DNA of 12,883 bases from JBLNBU01 sp050260215 (GTDB lineage: Bacteria > Pseudomonadota > Alphaproteobacteria > Rhodospirillales > Magnetospirillaceae), in NCBI GenBank assembly GCA_050260215.1, contig JBLNBU010000159.1:1-12883 (forward strand), in the 5' to 3' direction. A program made the translations under genes and the position numbers. Below the pieces are notes generated by a model, which had not been told where the DNA came from, did no database searches, and was given only the letters and a program-made list of their open reading frames with translations. Of the stretch, positions 5,576 to 12,718 are shown piece after piece; the stretch's first letter is position 1; each line of letters opens with the position of its first letter.

Positions 5576-6504
5576 GCCTTCCCCAGCAGGATGTCGCAGA
5601 TTGTGCCAAGCATCGCCAAAGCCTGGTCGCGCGGCCGCTGGAAGCTGTTGCGGCCGATGATCGACCCGAACCCGCCACCGTCGCGGATGGCCCGGATCTC
5701 GTCATAGACCGCGCCCAGGTCGTCCTTGGCGGCGCCGCCCGAGAAGATGACGATGCGCCGACCGTTGAAGCACGACTGGACGACGTGCGCAACCCGTTTG
5801 GCAAGCGTGTCGGTGGCGATGCCGGTGCGCTCGTAGACCTTGCGGGCCTCGTCCTGCTCGATGGCGGCGGTGGGCAGCTTGACCTTGACGATGTGGGCGC
5901 CCAGCAGACAGGCCATGTGCGCCCCATAGGCGATGACGTCGAGTGCGGTCTCGCCCGTCGACGACAGCGCGCCGCCGCGCGGGTACGACCACACCACGAC
6001 CGCCAGCCCGCGGGCCTTGGCCTCGGCCGCCAGCTCGCGCAGGTCCTCGAACATGGCATAGGCGCTGTCCGAGCCCGGATAGATGGTGAAGCCGATGGCG
6101 GCGCAGCCCAACTTAAGCGCGTCGTCCACCGAGCCGGTCAGCGCCTGGGTGGCGCCCTGCCTGTCGCGCGACAGGCTGTTGGCGCTGTTGACCTTCAAGA
6201 TCAGCGGGATCTCGCCGGCGAAGGTGGCCGCCCCGGCTTCCAGCATGCCCAGCGGCGCGGCAAACCCGTTCAGTCCGGCGTCGACGGCCAGGCGGAAATG
6301 GTAATGGGGATCGTAGCCGTCGGGATTGGCGGCGAAGCTGCGGGCGGGGCCATGCTCGAAGCCCTGGTCGACGGGCAAGATCACCAGCTTGCCCGACCCC
6401 GCCAGCCGGCCGCTGTTGAGCAGCCGGGCGAGGTTGGCCCGCGTCCCGGGGGTGTCGCTTTCGTACTGGGCCAGGATGCGGCGCACCGTCTCGGTCATGG
6501 CCAT
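5572..6504 (-). CDS. Class I fructose-bisphosphate aldolase (DhnA/FbaB type)
   Basis: It cleaves fructose 1,6-bisphosphate to dihydroxyacetone phosphate and glyceraldehyde 3-phosphate through a Schiff base, serving glycolysis and gluconeogenesis. The protein has 310 residues. The segment LVILPVDQGFEHGP (40-53) is typical of the DhnA branch. The Schiff-base lysine should be one of the two in HIVKVKLP (204-211, K207 or K209). Phosphate-binding loops are FSGGAAKDD (254-262) and GSIIGRNSFQRP (280-291). The ATG at 6504 is preferred because AAGGAGG lies 7 nt upstream; an ATG two codons later is too far from it. It is the first gene of a three-gene operon with ThiE and LOG. I did not find a convincing promoter in the 225-nt gap shared with the divergent secreted protein. 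Confidence 0.93.
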   Translation of the reverse strand: MAMTETVRRILAQYESDTPGTRANLARLLNSGRLAGSGKLVILPVDQGFEHGPARSFAANPDGYDPHYHFRLAVDAGLNGFAAPLGMLEAGAATFAGEIPLILKVNSANSLSRDRQGATQALTGSVDDALKLGCAAIGFTIYPGSDSAYAMFEDLRELAAEAKARGLAVVVWSYPRGGALSSTGETALDVIAYGAHMACLLGAHIVKVKLPTAAIEQDEARKVYERTGIATDTLAKRVAHVVQSCFNGRRIVIFSGGAAKDDLGAVYDEIRAIRDGGGFGSIIGRNSFQRPRDQALAMLGTICDILLGKA

Positions 6505-6618
6505 GGCCGGACCTCCTTATGCGAATTGGGGCGAAACCATGGCGTCGAGATGGATGGCCGGCCCCGATTTGCAAGGAGGCAGCGCCTTCCGGCCAGCGCG
6601 AACGGGGTAGGCCGTGCC

Positions 6619-6650
6619 GCGAAAGGATCACAATCCCTCCCTTCTTTCGC
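6619..6650. repeat. 7-bp inverted repeat upstream of the small secreted protein gene
   Basis: GCGAAAG (6619-6625) and CTTTCGC (6644-6650) form a perfect inverted repeat with an 18-nt spacer. It lies between the divergent aldolase and small secreted protein genes. It might be an operator or part of a transcribed leader of the secreted protein. No clear -35/-10 pair was identified around it. Confidence 0.25.
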
Positions 6651-6729
6651 CATCGCTGGGCGCGATCATTCCTCTCACCGCGAAACCGAAACGGTTCTTC
6701 AGCGGCAACAGACAGAAGGGAACACCAAC

Positions 6730-6978
<249 letters not shown>

Positions 6979-7000
6979 CAGGGCCAGTTCCCGCCCTCCA

Positions 7001-7028
7001 CCCCCTTGCCCGCCAGCGGGCGAGGGGG
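7001..7028. terminator. Long GC-rich hairpin between convergent genes
   Basis: A 13-bp stem (7001-7013 with 7016-7028, one G-T wobble, CA centre) lies 22 nt after the stop of the secreted protein and 17 nt beyond the stop of the convergent minus-strand gene. Its position suits a bidirectional terminator. There is no T-run on either strand, so it may act with Rho, stabilise mRNA 3' ends, or be a repeated intergenic element. Confidence 0.55.
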
Positions 7029-7045
7029 CAGGGGGGAAGGGGAGG

Positions 7046-7435
7046 TCACCCCAGCAGGGCGCGTGCCGTCGCCAGCGGGTCGCGCGCCGACGCCAGGTCC
7101 AGCGCCGGGCTTGGCGGTACCAGATCGGCTCCCATGGCGCGCAGCTTGTCGACCACCTCGGCCGGTACGTCCACCCGCAGCCGGGTCACCCCCGCCCGCA
7201 GCGCCGCCAGGGCATGTCCCGGGGCGTCGCCGCAATCGAGCACGGCGTCGAACGCCACGCCGGGATGCTCGGCGGCCGCCTGGCTCAGCAACGCGCGCCA
7301 CCAGCCGATGCCGTGGAAGCCGGCGCAAGCCGGCGGGCTGTCCAGCCCCACCGCCCGGCCGGCCTGGGCGGCCGCGGCCAGGACGGCGCGGGCATGTTCC
7401 AGGCTGTGCACGACGAAGCGAAGCGGGGCGGGCAT
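7046..7435 (-). CDS. Conserved-looking hypothetical protein
   Basis: A 129-residue soluble protein from the ATG at 7435; a TTG three codons earlier (7444) is possible but less likely. No signal peptide or membrane segment is seen. Its pattern alternates hydrophobic strands and Ala-rich helices: an N-terminal strand LRFVVHS, a central VAFDAVLDCGDAPGHALAALRAG with a possible ligand or phosphate loop, and VTRLRVDVPAE. This recalls half of an alpha/beta or TIM-like fold. I have a memory of similar short proteins in alphaproteobacteria but cannot name a family. The codon choice is GC-rich like its neighbours, which supports a real gene. It is divergent from rpoH with about 190 nt between the starts. 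Confidence 0.65.
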   Translation of the reverse strand: MPAPLRFVVHSLEHARAVLAAAAQAGRAVGLDSPPACAGFHGIGWWRALLSQAAAEHPGVAFDAVLDCGDAPGHALAALRAGVTRLRVDVPAEVVDKLRAMGADLVPPSPALDLASARDPLATARALLG

Positions 7436-7489
7436 GGTCCGCAACGGTAGTCGCCTCGGGGGCGGGCATCAACCCCGACGGACATGCAC

Positions 7490-7519
7490 TTGACCCGGCC
7501 CGGGCGTCGTTGTCATAAT
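7490..7519 (+). promoter_or_regulatory. Probable promoter of rpoH
   Basis: TTGACC (7490-7495) and CATAAT (7514-7519) are separated by 18 nt. The -35 is preceded by C, giving CTTGAC, so either the housekeeping sigma or RpoH itself could read it. Transcription would start near 7526, leaving a leader of about 100 nt before the rpoH ATG. Confidence 0.55.
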
Positions 7520-7542
7520 GTTCATGACGATAGCGGCCGGGG

Positions 7543-7587
7543 CCCCATGTCGGGACCGGTTGCTCGTCTTGGGCCCGACCCCTGGGG
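7543..7587 (+). promoter_or_regulatory. Foldable 5' leader of rpoH
   Basis: CCCCA (7543-7547) can pair with TGGGG (7583-7587), and inside it GTCGGG (7549-7554) with CCCGAC (7574-7579), giving an 11-bp interrupted helix with a 19-nt loop. It ends 26 nt before the ribosome-binding GGAGG (7614-7618). E. coli rpoH mRNA is known to be controlled by mRNA structure. This hairpin does not cover the GGAGG, so direct thermosensing is only a guess. Confidence 0.35.
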
Positions 7588-7627
7588 TGGGCCATGGTCA
7601 TGTTGCTTCGTGTGGAGGATATGACAG

Positions 7628-8503
7628 ATGTCGCTCGTGCGCGTGCCCGTCGTCGTTGACGGCGGACTGTCCCGTTACCTGCAAGAAATCCGCAAATTCC
7701 CGGTCCTCGAGGCCGAGGAAGAGTACATGCTTGCCCGCCGCTGGGTCGAGCATGAGGATACCGGTGCGGCCCACAAGCTGGTCACCAGCCACCTGCGCTT
7801 GGTCGCCAAGATCGCCATGGGCTATCGCCATTACGGCCTGCCGATGGCCGACCTGATCGCCGAGGGCAACATCGGCCTGATGCGCGCGGTCAAGAAGTTC
7901 GACCCCGAGCGCGGCTTCCGCCTGGCCACCTATGCCATGTGGTGGATCAAGGCCTCGCTGAACGAGTTCGTGCTGAATTCGTGGTCGCTGGTCAAGATCG
8001 GCACGTTGGCGGCCCAGAAGAAGCTGTTCTTCAACCTGCGGCGCATCAAGGCGCGCTTGAAGCTGCTCGATGCCGGCGACCTGCCGCCCGAGCAGGTGCG
8101 CGCCATCGCCACCGAACTGGACGTCGACGAATCCGACGTGGTCGCCATGAACCGGCGCATGGCCGGGCGCGACAGCTCGCTCAACATCCCCGTCGGCGAG
8201 GGCGGCACCGAGATTCAGGACCTGCTGCCCGACGAGGCCGACGGCCAGGAGGCCGTCTATGCCCGGCGCGAGGAGCTGAAGAAGGGCCGCGTGCTGATCG
8301 CCAAGGCGCTCGACGTGCTGAGTGAGCGCGAGCGCGAGGTGTTCACCGAACGCCGCCTGCGTGACGACCCCGTCACCCTCGAGGAACTGGGCCAGCGCTA
8401 CGGCGTCTCGCGCGAGCGGATCCGCCAGATCGAGGTCACGGCGTTCGCCAAGGTGCGCGAGGTGGTCACCGCCGGCTTCGCGCCTGCCATGGCCACGGCC
8501 TGA
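7628..8503 (+). CDS. rpoH: RNA polymerase heat-shock sigma factor RpoH (sigma32)
   Basis: RpoH directs RNA polymerase to heat-shock promoters for chaperones and proteases. The protein has 291 residues, the normal size. Region 1.2 is LSRYLQEIRKFPVL (14-27). Region 2 includes DLIAEGNIGLMRAVKKFDP (75-93) and the -10 recognition stretch FRLATYAMWWIKASLNEF (97-114). The RpoH box QKKLFFNLR (130-138), which separates RpoH from other sigma factors, is intact. Region 4 ends in the helix-turn-helix TLEELGQRYGVSRERIRQIE (250-269). The ATG at 7628 follows GGAGG with a 9-nt gap. An out-of-frame ATG at 7621 lies between this ribosome site and the start. A foldable leader and a promoter lie upstream. Alphaproteobacteria often carry more than one RpoH; which copy this is cannot be told here. 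Confidence 0.96.
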   Translation: MSLVRVPVVVDGGLSRYLQEIRKFPVLEAEEEYMLARRWVEHEDTGAAHKLVTSHLRLVAKIAMGYRHYGLPMADLIAEGNIGLMRAVKKFDPERGFRLATYAMWWIKASLNEFVLNSWSLVKIGTLAAQKKLFFNLRRIKARLKLLDAGDLPPEQVRAIATELDVDESDVVAMNRRMAGRDSSLNIPVGEGGTEIQDLLPDEADGQEAVYARREELKKGRVLIAKALDVLSEREREVFTERRLRDDPVTLEELGQRYGVSRERIRQIEVTAFAKVREVVTAGFAPAMATA

Positions 8504-8517
8504 CCGTCTGCGCCGTT

Positions 8518-8546
8518 CGGACCAACCGCTCCGCAGGGCTGGTCCG
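8518..8546 (+). terminator. Hairpin after rpoH
   Basis: CGGACCA (8518-8524) and TGGTCCG (8540-8546) form a perfect 7-bp stem starting 15 nt after the rpoH stop. No T-run follows, so it would be a weak or Rho-assisted terminator. It could reduce read-through into the HD-GYP gene 76 nt further on. Confidence 0.4.
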
Positions 8547-8621
8547 TCCAAAGTACAGGTGCGGCCACACGGGTGCCGTTCTAGAATGGGTACGTCGAAT
8601 GACCCATGAGGGATGGGGCCC

Positions 8622-9731
8622 GTGGGCACGGAAAACATCCGGAAACCCAGCGTCATCGCTGTTGCCGACGGCAGCAGCGAACGGCGCGCGCTGATCGCCC
8701 GCGACCTGCTGTCGTTCTATCAGGTCGGCCTGTTCGGCGACGCCCGGCGTGCCTTGACCGAACTGGCCAACATCTCGGGCGTGCTGATGGTCATCGACCA
8801 GGATGTTCCGCCCGAGGGCGGCATCGCCTTGCTGCAGCGCCTGCGCGAGCATCCGGTGCTGCGCACCACCCCGGTGGTGTTCATCGTCGATTCGGATGCG
8901 CGCCAGGGCGCGGCGGTCCAGGCCGGCGCCGACGAGGTGGTGACGCGGCCGTACAAGCCCAGCGCGCTGTTGTGCGCCATATCCTGCCTGTCCAACCGTT
9001 TCGTCGAGGCGGGGTGGGAAGGCCTGCCGCCGGTCCACAAGGACGCGCTACGCAAGACGGTGGACGCCTTTAACGGCATTTCCGATCTGATCGAGCACGG
9101 CGAGGAGCTGAACTACGGTTCGGTCACCGAGGCCTGCAAGCCGCTGGTCAATGCGGTCAGCGACCATGATTTCCGCGCCATCCTGGCCGGGGTGCGCGAC
9201 CACGACAACTACTCCTACGTCCATTCCATGCGGGTGGCGACCTTCCTGTCGCTGTTCGGCTACACCATCGGGCTCAAGGGCGACGACCTGCTGACGCTGG
9301 CTTCGGGCGGGCTGGTCCATGACATCGGCAAGATGTCGATTCCCTACGACGTGCTGAACAAGCCGGGACGCCTGGACCAGGACGAGCTGGTGGTCATGCG
9401 CAGCCATGTGGACCGCACGGTGGCCTATCTGGTCGATCACTCGCACGTTCCCCACTCGGTGATGACCATCGCCGCCCAGCACCACGAGAAGCTGAACGGC
9501 AACGGCTATCCCAAGGGCCTGAAGAACGGACAGCTGAACGAGTTGGCGCGCATGGCGTCGATCGTCGACGTGTTCGGGGCGCTGACCGACCGGCGGGTCT
9601 ATAAGGACCCCATGTCGCCCGAGAAGGCGCTCGATATCATGGTCAAGGAAATGGGCAACGAACTGGACCAGCACCTGCTGGAACTGTTCCGCTCCATGCT
9701 GCTCGACGCCGCGGTGGAGCAGGACGCCTGA
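8622..9731 (+). CDS. Response-regulator-like HD-GYP protein, probable c-di-GMP phosphodiesterase
   Basis: It has 369 residues. The N-terminal receiver (about 10-125) keeps the D-x-x-x-P-x-x-x-G pattern with the acceptor Asp near 59. The usual Lys of the T-K-P motif is Arg (TRPY, 108-111), and the N-terminal acidic pocket is reduced (VADG). The receiver may therefore be weakly or differently phosphorylated. The HD-GYP domain (about 180-360) shows the His of YVHSMRV (201), HDIGK (233-237), SHVDRT, HHEKLNGNGYPKGL (287-300) and the Asp of VDVFGALTDRR, so all main metal ligands and the GYP motif appear intact. Its likely role is hydrolysis of cyclic di-GMP. The GTG at 8622 is preferred because GAGGGA lies 8 nt upstream; the in-frame ATG at 8613 overlaps that ribosome site. 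It follows rpoH on the same strand and converges on a GGDEF-EAL gene. Confidence 0.9.
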   Translation: MGTENIRKPSVIAVADGSSERRALIARDLLSFYQVGLFGDARRALTELANISGVLMVIDQDVPPEGGIALLQRLREHPVLRTTPVVFIVDSDARQGAAVQAGADEVVTRPYKPSALLCAISCLSNRFVEAGWEGLPPVHKDALRKTVDAFNGISDLIEHGEELNYGSVTEACKPLVNAVSDHDFRAILAGVRDHDNYSYVHSMRVATFLSLFGYTIGLKGDDLLTLASGGLVHDIGKMSIPYDVLNKPGRLDQDELVVMRSHVDRTVAYLVDHSHVPHSVMTIAAQHHEKLNGNGYPKGLKNGQLNELARMASIVDVFGALTDRRVYKDPMSPEKALDIMVKEMGNELDQHLLELFRSMLLDAAVEQDA

Positions 9732-9741
9732 GCGTCGTGGC

Positions 9742-9760
9742 CGGGCCTGAGACAGGTCCG
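9742..9760. terminator. Bidirectional terminator hairpin between convergent c-di-GMP genes
   Basis: An 8-bp stem (9742-9749 with 9753-9760, one G-T wobble) with an AGA loop sits in the 30-nt gap between the HD-GYP stop and the GGDEF-EAL stop. Its position and symmetry fit a shared terminator. T-rich sequence after it is short (TCTATT). Confidence 0.55.
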
Positions 9761-9761
9761 T

Positions 9762-12572
9762 CTATTCGGCGACCATGACCGACTGGGCCAGGTAGTCGGC
9801 GAAGGGCATCGGCGGAGCGATGCCATAGCCCTGGCCGTAGTCGACGCCGATGTCGCGCAGCACCGCCATGATCTCGGCGTTCTCGACGTATTCGGCGATG
9901 GTGGCGATGCCCATCAGGTGGCCGATCTCGTTGATCGAGGCGACGAAGGCGCGGTCAAGCTCGTCGTCGACCACATGGCGGACGAACGATCCGTCGATCT
10001 TCAGGAAGTCGACCGGCAGATTCTTCAGGTAGGCGAAGGACGACAGGCCGCTGCCGAAGTCGTCGAGCGCAAAGCGCACGCCGCGGATCTTCAGGGCGCC
10101 GATCACCTCGCGGGCACGCAGCAGGTTGCCGATGGCGGCGGTCTCGGTGATCTCAAAGGTCAGCCGGGTCGGCTCGATGTTGGACGCGTCGATCTCGGCG
10201 AGGGCGAAGCCCAGGAAATCGTCGTCGTTGAGCGACTGGGCCGACAGGTTGACGGCAAACACGGTGTCGCGGGCCGCCGTGGTGGCCGCCAGCCGGCGCA
10301 GGGTGGAGCGCATCACCCAGCGATCGACGTCGCGCATCAGGTTGTAGCGCTCGGCCGCCGGGATGAAGGCGCCGGGCGGCACCAGCGCCCCGTCGTCGCC
10401 CAGCATGCGCACCAGGACCTCGGCATGGGGGGGGTGGCCCGGCCCCAGGGGCTGGATCGGCTGGACGTAAAGGGCCAGGCGATCCTGCTCGAGGGCGCGG
10501 ACAGTCGCCTGGGCCCATTTCATCTCGCCGCCGAAGCGCAGCACCGCCTCGTCATGGGGGTCGGCCAGGTGGATGCGGTTGCGGCCGCGCTCCTTGGCGA
10601 CGTAGCAGGCGCTGTCGGAGGCGGCCAGCAGGTCATAAAGGGTGCCGCTGTCGGCATGGATGGGCACCAGGCCGAAGCTGGCCGAGGTGGCGAAGATCTC
10701 GTGGCCGGTGCTGAAGCGCAGGTCCGACAGGCGCCGGCGCAGGCGCTCGATGATCTCGTAGGCGGACTCGCGCGAGCAGCGGCGCAGCAGCACCGCGAAT
10801 TCGTCGCCGCCCATGCGCGCGGCGACGTCGACGTCGCGCAGCGTCGCGCGGGTCTCGGACGCCACCAGCTTCAGCAGGTCGTCGCCGGCCCGATGCCCGC
10901 AAGTGTCGTTGACCACCTTGAACTGGTCGAGGTCGAAATAGCACAGCCAATGGTCGCAGTCGTCGTGGCGGCGCGCCTCGGCCATGGCCTGGCTCAGCAT
11001 GGCCTCGAAGGTCTGGCGGTTGGTCATGCCGGTGAGGAAGTCGTGGCTGGCCTGGTGGGCGACCAGGCGCTGAAGGCGCCGTTCCTGGGCAACGTCGCGC
11101 AGCACGGTGACCACGCCGGTGGTGTGGCCCTCGGCGTCGCGGACCGGGGTCGCCGCCACCTGGATGGGCACCTCGCTGGAGTCGCGGCGGACCAAGACCG
11201 CATCCTGGGTGGTCTCGGCGGCCCGGCCGCTGCGCAGGCATTCCAACGCCGGGTTGGGCAGGGCCGACTTGCCCTCGTCGAGGCGCAAGGTGAACAGGTC
11301 GCTTACCGGGCGGCCGACGGCGTCGCCGTGGACGGTTCCCAGCAGCCGCTGGGCGGCGGGATTGAGATAGGCGATGCGGCCGTCGCGATCGAGGGTCAGC
11401 ACCCCGTCGGCGATGGACCCCAGGGTGATTTCGGCCTGTTCCTTCTCGGCCGACAGCTGGCGCTCGGCGAAGCGGCGGCCGACATTGGCCTGGTCGTGCA
11501 GCACGGCAAGCTGGGTCAGCTCGGCCGCCACCTGGCGGATCTCGGGCGGGCCGCCCCAGTCGAAGGCGACGTCGCGCTCGCCGGCGATGATCTGGTGCAA
11601 CCCGTCGACCAGCCGGCGCTTGATCTCGTCGAGCCGGTCGGCGATATGGCGGACGACGAACACCAGGATGGCGACCAGCACCAGCACGGTGATGGCAGAA
11701 TGCAGCCGCAACTCGCCCAGCCAGGCGTCGAAGGCCGACATGTCGGCGGGAATGCCGATCCACAGCAGTTCCTCGGGGGCGGGGCCCAGCGACAGCGGCA
11801 GCCAGGTGAACTCGTCGCCGGTGGCGGTGCGGATCACCAGGGGTTCGCGCGCGGCGCCGCGCAGCTGCGGGAAGTCGACGAACGCATCGGCCAGGCCGGC
11901 GCGGCCGGCGGTGTGGACATAGGTTCCCGCGGCGTCGACCCACAGGGCGTCGTCGACCTCGCCCAGGATGTCGTGCATGTCGAAGTCCATGGACAGCACC
12001 CCCAGCGGGGTGCCGTCCAGGCGGCGGATGGTCTGCTGCAGGCGCAGCATCAGCAGGTCGGTCGCCAGGGTGGCGCGCGGATCGCCGGCGGGCCTAGCCA
12101 GCAGCGCCTGGATGTTGGCCAAGGGTTCGGTGGCGGTGTCGGTCGGCTTGATGCCTTCGGTGGTGGCGGTCAGGCGCAGCCGCTCAACCCCGCGCGCGTC
12201 ATAAACGCCAAGGCTGCGGACGTCGCCCGGGCGGCGGAACCAGCGGCCCATCACCGCGGTGAAGCGTTCGCGCGCCTGGTCGACGTCCAGGTACAGGCCG
12301 GCCCCCTGGCCGTCGCTGCCGATGGCCTGCAGCATTTCGAGCGGGGCCGGCAGCAGCGCGATGTTGCGCACGGTCTCCTTGCGGCGTTCCAGCCGCTGGG
12401 CCAACTCGCCGGCCTGGGCGGTGGCGCGGTTCATACTTTCGTCATGGGAGGCCTGGCGGAAGGCCGCGAACACCTCGGGCATGACCGACGTCAGCAGCAC
12501 CGCTGCGGGCAGGGTCCCGAGCGCCAAGAGCAACACCAACAGGAGCGGCTTCAACTTCAAGGCAATTTCCAC
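9762..12572 (-). CDS. Membrane sensor with periplasmic domain, PAS, GGDEF and EAL domains
   Basis: It has 936 residues. A first membrane segment (about 9-30) and a second (about 291-310) enclose a periplasmic sensor of about 260 residues with the look of a double CACHE domain. After a linker come a PAS domain (about 380-495), GGDEF (507-668) and EAL (680-930). The GGDEF active site GGDEF (588-592) is intact and the inhibitory site RDVD (579-582) is at the right distance. The EAL motif is EVLVR (718-722), so it still fits ExLxR. Other EAL ligands are present: N775, E807, D837, D838, K858, E894 and Q914. Both synthesis and hydrolysis of cyclic di-GMP are therefore possible. The start is GTG at 12572; no clear ribosome site precedes it, so the exact start is uncertain by a few codons. 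The ligand is unknown. It converges on the HD-GYP gene and diverges from gor. Confidence 0.93.
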   Translation of the reverse strand: MEIALKLKPLLLVLLLALGTLPAAVLLTSVMPEVFAAFRQASHDESMNRATAQAGELAQRLERRKETVRNIALLPAPLEMLQAIGSDGQGAGLYLDVDQARERFTAVMGRWFRRPGDVRSLGVYDARGVERLRLTATTEGIKPTDTATEPLANIQALLARPAGDPRATLATDLLMLRLQQTIRRLDGTPLGVLSMDFDMHDILGEVDDALWVDAAGTYVHTAGRAGLADAFVDFPQLRGAAREPLVIRTATGDEFTWLPLSLGPAPEELLWIGIPADMSAFDAWLGELRLHSAITVLVLVAILVFVVRHIADRLDEIKRRLVDGLHQIIAGERDVAFDWGGPPEIRQVAAELTQLAVLHDQANVGRRFAERQLSAEKEQAEITLGSIADGVLTLDRDGRIAYLNPAAQRLLGTVHGDAVGRPVSDLFTLRLDEGKSALPNPALECLRSGRAAETTQDAVLVRRDSSEVPIQVAATPVRDAEGHTTGVVTVLRDVAQERRLQRLVAHQASHDFLTGMTNRQTFEAMLSQAMAEARRHDDCDHWLCYFDLDQFKVVNDTCGHRAGDDLLKLVASETRATLRDVDVAARMGGDEFAVLLRRCSRESAYEIIERLRRRLSDLRFSTGHEIFATSASFGLVPIHADSGTLYDLLAASDSACYVAKERGRNRIHLADPHDEAVLRFGGEMKWAQATVRALEQDRLALYVQPIQPLGPGHPPHAEVLVRMLGDDGALVPPGAFIPAAERYNLMRDVDRWVMRSTLRRLAATTAARDTVFAVNLSAQSLNDDDFLGFALAEIDASNIEPTRLTFEITETAAIGNLLRAREVIGALKIRGVRFALDDFGSGLSSFAYLKNLPVDFLKIDGSFVRHVVDDELDRAFVASINEIGHLMGIATIAEYVENAEIMAVLRDIGVDYGQGYGIAPPMPFADYLAQSVMVAE

Positions 12573-12627
12573 AACCGCCGTAGGGTGAAGCTTGTATGTA
12601 ACACGCCCATACTAAAGTTTGGAATGG

Positions 12628-12644
12628 ACATGTCGTGTACATGT
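12628..12644. promoter_or_regulatory. Pair of ACATGT palindromes between divergent genes, possible operator
   Basis: Two identical palindromic hexamers ACATGT (12628-12633 and 12639-12644) are spaced by 5 nt, so their centres are 11 bp (one helical turn) apart. Flanking GGA and TCC extend the symmetry loosely. They lie between the GGDEF-EAL and gor starts, where a dimeric regulator could control both. No clear -35/-10 pair was recognised, and no regulator gene is adjacent in the window. Confidence 0.4.
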
Positions 12645-12718
12645 TTCCGGGCGCGTCGACCCCCTTCACCGGGTCGCCGCCGCTTGTTACCCTCGCGCAC
12701 CGCGGACAGGAGCATGGA

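Noticed and set aside
7598..8656. Minus-strand frame opposite rpoH
   Set aside because: Low-information antisense frame; rpoH on the plus strand is unmistakable.
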